Part shown: positions 32,909 to 40,300 of the stretch, in pieces
How the letters are laid out: every line of letters starts with the position of its first letter
Position numbering within the stretch: the first letter of the stretch is position 1
NCBI RefSeq assembly: GCF_008831265.1
Contig: NZ_VTTH01000009.1
Span: forward strand, 1 to 64,000
Length of the DNA: 64,000 nucleotides
Direction of reading: 5' to 3'
From: Lacisediminimonas profundi
GTDB taxonomy: Bacteria > Pseudomonadota > Gammaproteobacteria > Burkholderiales > Burkholderiaceae_D
The notes under the pieces: generated by a model
The model's input: only the letters and a program-made list of their open reading frames with translations
Told to the model about the DNA's origin: nothing
The model's database searches: none
Position numbers and translations under genes: made by a program

Positions 32909-33839
32909 ACACAACGCCCAAACACTTCAAAGAATCGAAGACACGTTATTAATCGTTGAGGAGGAACACTTCCCCCTTCCTGGCATTGAGCTGGATGCAG
33001 CAAGGCGCGCATTTGCTATGCAGGTTGTTGATAGCATTCGTCGTGTCGAGTTTGTCTCTGTTGTCTCACAGCGGCCGATTTCACCTCGCAGAGCCAACCC
33101 AAACGAAGAAATGTTCGATCCGGTTCGGGCAGCTATCTTAGCTCATCGACGCGGCAACGTGGACGAAGCCTGTTGGATTACTTTTTTGTTCGTGCATTTC
33201 GGAATGCACCCAATAGCAAAGTGGCGATTCCTGCGAGAGGTCTATGGGAAGCTAGGAGAGGAGCCTGGTTGGACCTGGGCCAATGTGTCCAGACACCCAG
33301 ATGATTTTCGTGACTGGTTGCGCGCTAATCAAGAGCACCTGTTACGTGGACGTCGCCGCGGATTTGGAAATCATCGAAAGTATCAAAGCATGGATGCTGA
33401 TAGCCCGACGGGGACCGGTGCAGCGGTGCTTAGCTATGTCGATTGGGTACTGCAAGGCGGCGGCCACGCCCAGCTGATCGCAAATGTATATGCTGACAAT
33501 AACAATGACGACTATGCTGCCTTTGATTCGCTGTACAACCAGATGGATGCAGTAATTTCGTTCGGAAGAATTGCAAAGTTCGATTATCTGACCATGTTGG
33601 GCAAATTGGCCATCGCCAGAATTAAGCCCCCCAAAGCATACGTCGCAGATTCGACAGGTCCCAAAAATGGCGCAAAGTTGATGTTGCAGGGAAATGTTGG
33701 GGCAGGACTATCATCGAGAGAGTTGGAGTGCCGGCTTCGCGTCATGGGGGATCAACTAGGTGTTAACATGCAGGTCATCGAGGACTCGCTCTGCAATTGG
33801 CAAAAGTCACCTGAACGTTATCGATTGTTCGCCGGCTGA
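32901..33839 (+). CDS. Probable aGPT-Pplase3-like protein (DNA-glycosylase-fold base-modification family)
   Basis: The protein has 312 residues from ATG 32901, which overlaps the TS-like stop (ATGTATAG); ATG 32871 is the longer alternative. The body is helical, with a central basic motif RGRRRGFGNHRKYQSM followed by TGTGAAVLSYVDWV. This resembles the alpha-glutamyl/putrescinyl-thymine pyrophosphorylase clade 3 group, which computational work has linked to thymidylate-synthase homologues and hypermodified thymine. I recall the family from motif style and context, not from an alignment. If correct, it would modify or remove an altered base or nucleotide. A helical protein of unknown function is the fallback. 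Confidence 0.6.
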   Translation: MYRHNAQTLQRIEDTLLIVEEEHFPLPGIELDAARRAFAMQVVDSIRRVEFVSVVSQRPISPRRANPNEEMFDPVRAAILAHRRGNVDEACWITFLFVHFGMHPIAKWRFLREVYGKLGEEPGWTWANVSRHPDDFRDWLRANQEHLLRGRRRGFGNHRKYQSMDADSPTGTGAAVLSYVDWVLQGGGHAQLIANVYADNNNDDYAAFDSLYNQMDAVISFGRIAKFDYLTMLGKLAIARIKPPKAYVADSTGPKNGAKLMLQGNVGAGLSSRELECRLRVMGDQLGVNMQVIEDSLCNWQKSPERYRLFAG

Positions 33840-33980
33840 ATTAATGATTCCAATGCGAGAAAAATGTGCTCAGCCGCACGGCGGTTAGGTTCCGACCTTA
33901 TCGCAAACTTCTCAAAGCGTGCGCCTAGTGCGCGCGCTGAGGGTGTATCTAGATTTATTTGCAAATTACAAAATGGTCTG

Positions 33981-34280
33981 ATGGCAGCATACGTAGATAA
34001 TGTGGCGATTGAGTGGAGAGGTAATGCTTGGTGCCATCTCGTAGCGGACTCGCTGAACGAGCTGCATGAGATTGCGCGCCGACTAGGCCTGCGACATGAA
34101 TGGTTTCAAGTAAGCGCCTCATACCCCCACTATGATCTGACAGCTCAAACGCGTGCGCGAGCAATTGCACTCGGGGTATTAGTAGGGGATAGAAGACAAA
34201 TTATCCAATGTGCTCGGGCGTTAAAGGATGAATTGGCATCAGTTCCCAAGCCGCCCGTTCAGCTTGATCTATTTCCTTAG
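33981..34280 (+). CDS. DUF4031 family protein
   Basis: The conserved core starts at ATG 33981 (MAAYVDNVAIEWRGNAWCHL) and continues with VADSLNELHEIARRLGL and ASYPHYDLT, the usual DUF4031 pattern, giving 99 residues. The frame is also open from ATG 33864 and would then add 39 residues unlike the family. No clear ribosome site marks either start. Function is unknown. The Tyr-Val-Asp, Trp-Cys-His-Leu and Pro-His-Tyr-Asp motifs suggest a small nucleotide- or nucleic-acid-related fold (inference). It is the third gene of the island operon. Confidence 0.7.
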   Translation: MAAYVDNVAIEWRGNAWCHLVADSLNELHEIARRLGLRHEWFQVSASYPHYDLTAQTRARAIALGVLVGDRRQIIQCARALKDELASVPKPPVQLDLFP

Positions 34281-34292
34281 TAAGAGGATATC

Positions 34293-35108
34293 TTGAAGCG
34301 CAGAGAGATTTTTCGGCAATTGACTAGTGCGCTTGAGTCGTCGGATGTGCAGAAATGGTCAGCGCTACCCTGGGCTTGTCCAGTCCCTTATTTTGGGAGT
34401 TTAGATACAGCCAAGCTGGCTACAGTGGGCTTGAATCCAAGCAATCGCGAGTTTGTGAATGCCATGGGTGAAGAGCTAACTGAGAATAGTCGGCGCTTTC
34501 CTACATTGACATCATTAGGCCTCCAACGGTGGAGCGATGCTTCAGGCGAACAGTTCGATGCAATTGCCCATGCGTGCTCGAAATATTTCTTTGGCAATCC
34601 CTATGATGGGTGGTTCAGAGCTCTAGATAAAATAATCATTGGTTCTGATTGTTCATTCTATGGGATGTTTTCTGAAGCATGTCATCTAGACCTATGCCCC
34701 TACGCAACCTCAACGAAATGGGGTGAACTATCCGGAACAGCGAGGCAAGCTCTGCTTAATGTAGGGGGAGATTTCCTTGGAAACCTCATTGCAAATTCCG
34801 ATATAAGAATTCTAGTTCTGAATGGCCAAGCAGTCATTCGTACTTTCGAATCCCTCTGCGAAGTTAAGTTACAAGCGCTGAGGATGGATGAATGGACTTT
34901 GCCGCGATCACGAGGCGATGGGGTGAGCGGCTTTTCTTATTTCGGCAAGTTGTCAAAAATCGGAAATAGGAAACTAAACAGAGAAATATTGGTTCTCGGT
35001 TATAGCCACAACATCCAGAGTAGTTTTGGTGTCACGAGCAAGGTGCGTGAATCGATAGGTTCTTGGATTTCGGCAACGACCAAGCGCGAAATGATATCTA
35101 TTACCTGA
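34293..35108 (+). CDS. Uracil-DNA-glycosylase-superfamily-like protein
   Basis: The protein has 271 residues. The TTG start at 34293 is supported by the ribosome site aagagga 5 bp upstream; the start lies 12 bp after the DUF4031 stop. LATVGLNPSNREF matches the first catalytic loop of UDG/TDG/MUG enzymes (GxNPG/S type). ILVLNGQAVIRTF sits where the family has its central strand, and LGYSHNIQSSFG is near the place of the late His-containing loop. It could excise or recognise a modified base made by its neighbours. Divergence is large, so enzymatic activity is uncertain. The gene ends exactly where the convergent HTH-ImmA gene ends. Confidence 0.55.
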   Translation: MKRREIFRQLTSALESSDVQKWSALPWACPVPYFGSLDTAKLATVGLNPSNREFVNAMGEELTENSRRFPTLTSLGLQRWSDASGEQFDAIAHACSKYFFGNPYDGWFRALDKIIIGSDCSFYGMFSEACHLDLCPYATSTKWGELSGTARQALLNVGGDFLGNLIANSDIRILVLNGQAVIRTFESLCEVKLQALRMDEWTLPRSRGDGVSGFSYFGKLSKIGNRKLNREILVLGYSHNIQSSFGVTSKVRESIGSWISATTKREMISIT

Positions 35109-36173
35109 TCAATCTGCCCATTTATATCGCTGCTTCAGGTTGTTTAGCTGGGAAAATGTCACCAACTTTTGATGTTGCATTTGTCCAACAACGATCCCGG
35201 GTGCAATGCCAATATCTTTCGCAAACCTCATAACAGCCCGACCATTCGCGCCTAGTGTTTTCAGCGCTTGCACATACTCACGAGGAATTAGAGAAAATGA
35301 AGCAAACTCGTTTGCTTCATTTTCTTCATTTCCAGTCGCACTTCCATCACCCTCTACGAACCTCTTAGTTTCACTGTGCAGTATTAAATGCCCAATCTCG
35401 TGAAATACCGTGAACCAAAATTGATCGTCGGATAGATAGCGGAAGCTAAGCAGCACAACCGGATGGCCATTTGAAAAGAACGTCGCCCCGTGTGCCTTGC
35501 ATCCTTTAGTGGGACGCAAGATCACAACGCGAACGCCGCACTCCTTTAATATATTCTGAAGTTGCGGGATGAACTGTTCCGGGTGGGAAAATCGGGTCAG
35601 AGCCCTCAGCGCAGGCAAGCGATTCTGTAGTTCTTGCCTGTCCCATTTACGGCATGATTGCTTTTGAGCCTCCAATTCGCCTTTCCGCAACCAGGCAAGT
35701 ACCGCTCCGTCTGAGGATTCAAATTTAGAGGTGTTTCGGAATGCGGCCTGGTCCCTAGCATTCGAATACATCTGGAACCACTCGTCTGTTGTCCCGACGC
35801 CGAAAAACGCTAAGCATGCATGGATCTGAGACAAATGATCAGATGCTGATGTGAGCCATCCCATCCGCACCATCTCCGAAACAGGGAACAAGCTTGCCCA
35901 GCTCTTTGCTATCTCTACACGTTCTACCGATGCGCGATACTGAGCTTCACGAGTCAGCCAAAAGCTTGGCGAGCCACCGACGAATCCAGAAAGCCCTTGG
36001 GCAATTTCAGCATTGATTTTATAGTTGCCGTCTAAGAGATGCTCAATGTCTTCAGCAGTCGTTCGTAAGTACCCGGACAGGTCACGTGGCGTCATTCCCC
36101 TTTTTTCCATTAGGGCTCGGACAGTCGCCCCTGGCGGGACTGCCCAGTCTGGTATGAAAGTAGCATTAATCAT
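35109..36173 (-). CDS. HTH (XRE) plus ImmA/IrrE-type zinc metallopeptidase
   Basis: The protein has 354 residues. The N-terminal HigA/XRE-like helix-turn-helix covers about residues 15-75 (MTPRDLSGYLRTTAEDIEHL). The C-terminal ImmA/IrrE domain has FHEIGHLILH, an HEXXH zinc site, followed by ENEANEFASFSLIP with the third ligand region. Such proteins act as antitoxin-repressors or as proteases that cut repressors on damage signals. It overlaps the upstream RelE-like gene by 8 bp and abuts the UDG-like stop with no gap. It is part of the A+T-rich island and may regulate or stabilise it. Confidence 0.85.
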   Translation of the reverse strand: MINATFIPDWAVPPGATVRALMEKRGMTPRDLSGYLRTTAEDIEHLLDGNYKINAEIAQGLSGFVGGSPSFWLTREAQYRASVERVEIAKSWASLFPVSEMVRMGWLTSASDHLSQIHACLAFFGVGTTDEWFQMYSNARDQAAFRNTSKFESSDGAVLAWLRKGELEAQKQSCRKWDRQELQNRLPALRALTRFSHPEQFIPQLQNILKECGVRVVILRPTKGCKAHGATFFSNGHPVVLLSFRYLSDDQFWFTVFHEIGHLILHSETKRFVEGDGSATGNEENEANEFASFSLIPREYVQALKTLGANGRAVMRFAKDIGIAPGIVVGQMQHQKLVTFSQLNNLKQRYKWAD

Positions 36174-36495
36174 CGATTCTCTCCAAGCTTACTATTTTAA
36201 CTCGCTTAACACGCGACCAGTCTATTTGGCCAGTGGCGGCAACAGGAAGGTTAGTGTGGGCCTGTGCGACGATAAGAACCATGGTGCTGAGCTTGATATA
36301 AAGCTCCGAACCATCTTCAGAGACGCTGACATCGTCCTGGAAGAGGTCCATATACTCAGCAGCATTGTTCACCGCATCCAAGTCAGCTAGTCGTTGTTTC
36401 AATACCGAAAAGTCGTGCTCGCCAATCGCATCGATGGCGGTTTGCACGTTCAAGCAAAGATCGCGAATTTCTGGCGAAACGAAAGAGAGTTCCAA
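36166..36495 (-). CDS. RelE/HigB-like toxin homologue of a toxin-antitoxin pair
   Basis: The protein has 109 residues and appears to start at TTG 36495. The beginning (MELSFVSPEIRDLC) and end (IDWSRVKRVKIVSLERID) match the short killer/HigB-like group of RelE toxins, which usually precede an HTH antitoxin. The middle, where active RelE proteins have basic or aromatic catalytic residues, reads acidic and hydrophobic (SEDGSELYIKLSTMVLIVA). It may therefore be an inactive or differently acting member. It shares an 8-bp overlap with the HTH-ImmA gene. Confidence 0.6.
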   Translation of the reverse strand: MELSFVSPEIRDLCLNVQTAIDAIGEHDFSVLKQRLADLDAVNNAAEYMDLFQDDVSVSEDGSELYIKLSTMVLIVAQAHTNLPVAATGQIDWSRVKRVKIVSLERIDD

Positions 36496-37391
36496 GTTTT
36501 GGATTGGAGGTTGAATTGATGCAATGATAATGCATTTTGGTCACTTTCCACTAGTAATAGGTGCAGCTTAACTATGCTTTCCTGATTGCTGCGCGCCACC
36601 ACAATTAGGTCGACCGGTTTTGTTGTCGGCCCCGCGATCCCTTAAAATTAGCTCGAATCCGCGTAGATCTTGCTTAGCAGGTTTTCAAGCAGGAACGGCC
36701 ACATCGATCCGTCGGTCAATTAGAATAGATCCCAGCGAACTGAGCCGTCCAAGCCGGCTTTGCCCCCCACAGAGCCTGTTATTGCTAATCTTAAGCAATC
36801 TGAAAGGCCGGAGCTTCCAAGCTTAGAAACAATGAGGCCATCGCGAATCAGGGCCTAGCGTTTTGTCAAAATTTACTACTTTTGTCAGATTTTATTTTTT
36901 CTATACTGCTACAGAGCCAAGATAGCCTTGCTCGGCAAACGCTGGCCGGACAGAGATGAAAAACCCTAAAAATTCTTACCTGATAATAAGCATTATTAGG
37001 TAAGGCCCGCAGACACCCGCCTGGATTGAGCTGATCGTATTGACCAACTGGGTGAAAACGCTGACCGCTGAAAAATCAAAGTAGCGGTCGGACTTAACTG
37101 TTGCGAGAATTACTCGGGAAGTCGACAATTTGCTCCTCATGGCTATACTAAGCCATTGATTATTAAAGATATTCTTGAACTCTCCGGCAAAAATGGGTAC
37201 TCTTTCTTCTTTGGAGGGTCACCCCTCACTCAAAAAAGGAAGAACGTGCGTTCTGATTCCGAGTAGTCGCCATATTCCTGCTCCCCCCATTGGCCAGTTG
37301 CAATCCACAAATCCACTGGCCCCACTGGTTTAGCGGGAAAGGCCGGGCAAGACAAGGGACCTTTTGGCCTGCCAAACGGTCTGCCAAGCGC
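36496..37391. other. A+T-rich non-coding stretch at the island edge
   Basis: These 896 bp lie between the RelE-like start and the RTX stop with no supported gene. The first part includes the upstream region of the toxin-antitoxin pair. An imperfect hairpin occurs at 36975-37004. No recognisable transposase, integrase or tRNA was seen. It probably marks decayed mobile DNA. Confidence 0.5.
36975..37004. repeat. 13-bp-arm hairpin in the non-coding stretch
   Basis: cttacctgataat and attattaggtaag pair with one mismatch around the loop aagc. Neither side has a T tract of terminator type. It could be a small repeat element or a protein-binding site. Confidence 0.4.
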
Positions 37392-40300
37392 TCAACCAAG
37401 CCGCAAAATCAGATCCAGCCCGGTATCGCTAAACTCCGTCCCCTGCTGATGCCAACCAAAACCAGGGTTGGCCAGCACCAGTTGCGCCGTGCTGTAGCCC
37501 GCTTCACCGGTGAATCCACCGACTGCATACTCGGCGGCCAGCGCGCCGCCGATTGCCTGTCCTGCGCTGGCCGAGACCGCAAGCTCGGTACTGTCATTGG
37601 CAGGCGCCCAGGCGGCGGTTGATGCATCGATCGCCTGCCATTGCTCGAAATGCGCGACCAGTTCGTGGAAGTCGACGCTGCTGACCGTGGGCGGCGCCGC
37701 GCCGTTTGCGTCCGGGTGGATCAGTTGCAGCAGCGCCACGCTGCGGTGCTCCAGCGTCAGGAACCAGTCTTTCAGATTCAGCATGTCCGAGCCGCCCGTC
37801 AGCAAGTGCAGGTCATTGCCATTCTTTTTCAGCGCCAGCTCGCTGAACTGGATGCCGCCCAGCGACACGGTGTCATCCTGGCCCGCGCCGGCCAGCACGG
37901 TGTCTTGCCCATCGCCACGATTGAAGACGATGATGTCCGGCCCGCCGCCAGTATCGATGATGTCGTCCCCTGTCCCGCCGGCGAACAGTTCGGCGCCCAT
38001 GCCGCCGTGAAGTGCGTCGTTGCCCGCGCCACCGGAAAGCAAGTTCTGCCCGCCGGTCATGCCCGCGGTGCCAGCGGTGCCGGTGTCGCGCAGAACGTCG
38101 GCGCCATCGCCGCCGACCAGCACGTCATTGCCGTTGCCGCCGGTCAGTGCGTCATCGCCGGCACCGCCATGGAGATAATCATTGTTATTGCCACCGGTGA
38201 TGGTGTCGTTGCCTGCTTCGCCATGCAAGAAATTCGGCGCCGCGAAGGACGCCTTGAGCGTGTCATTCGCCGCTGTGCCCCGCGTAGTCAGCGGCTGCGC
38301 CAGCAATGCCGACTTGTCCCACACGCTGCCATCGGCGAATTCCAGGCGATTGATGCTGTCAGGATTAGCACCTTCCAGATAGCCCACCACCCGGACCGAG
38401 TCAGCGCCGCCGGCCAGGCGAATCACGAGGTCGCTGCCGGAGCGCTCGAAATTCAGGTCGGTTGACAGCACGTCGACCCATTGCAGCGTATCAATGTCGC
38501 CGCTGCTCTTTTCGCGCCAGCTGTTATCGATCACGTCTTCGCCATCGCCCCGGCGCAACACAATGGTGTCGCTGCCGTGGCTGGCGTACAGAAGGTCATT
38601 TCCCGTCCCGCCGATCAGGGTGTCGTTGCCGGCAAGCCCGTACACGGTGTCATTGCCGTGGCCGCCTTCAAGCCAGTCATGGCTCTCCGCCCCAACGATC
38701 CTGTCGTTGCCGTCACCCGCAAAAATCCGGTTGGGCGCACCACTGGAGCCGCGCAGGATGTCGTTGCCCGCCGTGCCGTAGAAAGGGATCGCCTGCGCCA
38801 TCAATTGCGCCCGGCTCCACACGGTGCCATCGTCAAATACCAGCTGGTCCAGGCTGGCGGGACTGGTGCCGCCCAACATGCCGGTCACGCGGATCGAATC
38901 GGTACTGGCCGTGTTGCCGGCGCTGCCGTCGTCACTCTCGCCGAAACGGATCAACAGGTCGTTGCCGATCCGCTCAAAGCCAAGGTCGGATTGATCAATA
39001 CCCGACAACTGCAGCGTATCGACGTCGCCGGCCTTCTTGTCGTAACCGGGATTGTCGATCGTGTCGCGGCCATCGCCGCGCCGGTAAATGATGCGGTCGC
39101 TCCCTGCGCCGCCATTGATCGTATCGACACCGGCTGCGCCACTCAAGGTGTCATTGCCGGCGTTGCCACGCAGCAGGTCGTTGCCGCTGCCGCCGTCCAG
39201 CAAATCGGCACTGCTTGCGCCATGAAGCGCGTCATTGCCGTCACCACCGTAGCTGATGTTGGGCCCACCTTCGTAACCCGCGATCGTGTCGTTGTTGGAA
39301 CTACCGTAGTTCGGTATGGCCGGCGCCAGCAGTTGCGCCCGGCTCCAGAGCATGCCGTCGGCAAACACGATCTGGTCGATGCTGTTTGGATTTGCGCCGG
39401 CGAGCATGCCAGAGAACCGGATCGTGCCGCCGTCGTCGGCCACCCGGATCAGCAAGTCGGTGCCGATGCGCTCGAACGTCAAATCCGATGGCAACAGGTC
39501 GGGCAGTTGCAGCGTGTCGATGTCGCCAGCGCCACGATCAAACTGGCTGTTGTTGACCGTGTCGCTGCCATCGCCGCGCCGGTAGACCATGGTGTCGCTG
39601 CCCGCGCCGCTATTGAGCGTGTCATTGCCGGTGCCGCCGGCGAGCGTGTCGTGGCCCTTGAAACCGGTGAGGTTGTCATGGCCTGCGTCACCATTGAGCA
39701 GGTCGGCGCCGTTTGCACCGCGCAGGGTATCGTTGCCATTACCACCGAAGAAGGTGGCCGCGATGGCGTCGAAGCCACCGAAATTATCGTTGCCAGATGT
39801 GCCGAAGTTGGGCGCGGACCGGGCAATGGCCTGCAAGCTCGCCTGGTCCCATTGCACGCCATCGGCAAACAGCACGCGGTCGATCACTGCGCCTTTTTCG
39901 CCGAAGTAGGCGGCGACCGTCACGCTGTCGGCTTCACCACCACCCGTCTCGCTACCGGCCATATCACGGGAGCGAAATACCAGGTCCTTGCCACGGCCTT
40001 CGACAATGATGTCGGCCGCATTGCGGTCAGCGAAGTAGAGGGTATCGACATCGCCCATGCTCCTTTGGGCATAGGGACTGACAACGGTGTCATGGCCATC
40101 GCCGCGATGGAATACCAGGGTGTCGCTGCCATAGCCGCCATCGAGCGTGTCGGCGCCGGCACCGCCGGACAGCGTATCGTTTCCGGCCTCGGCATAGATC
40201 ATGTCGTCGCCGGCCCTGGCGATCACTACGTCGTTGCCGTCGCGGGCACGGACGGTGTCGGCAAGGTCCGATGTCGCCAGCAGTTCGGCGGTGCTGTCGC

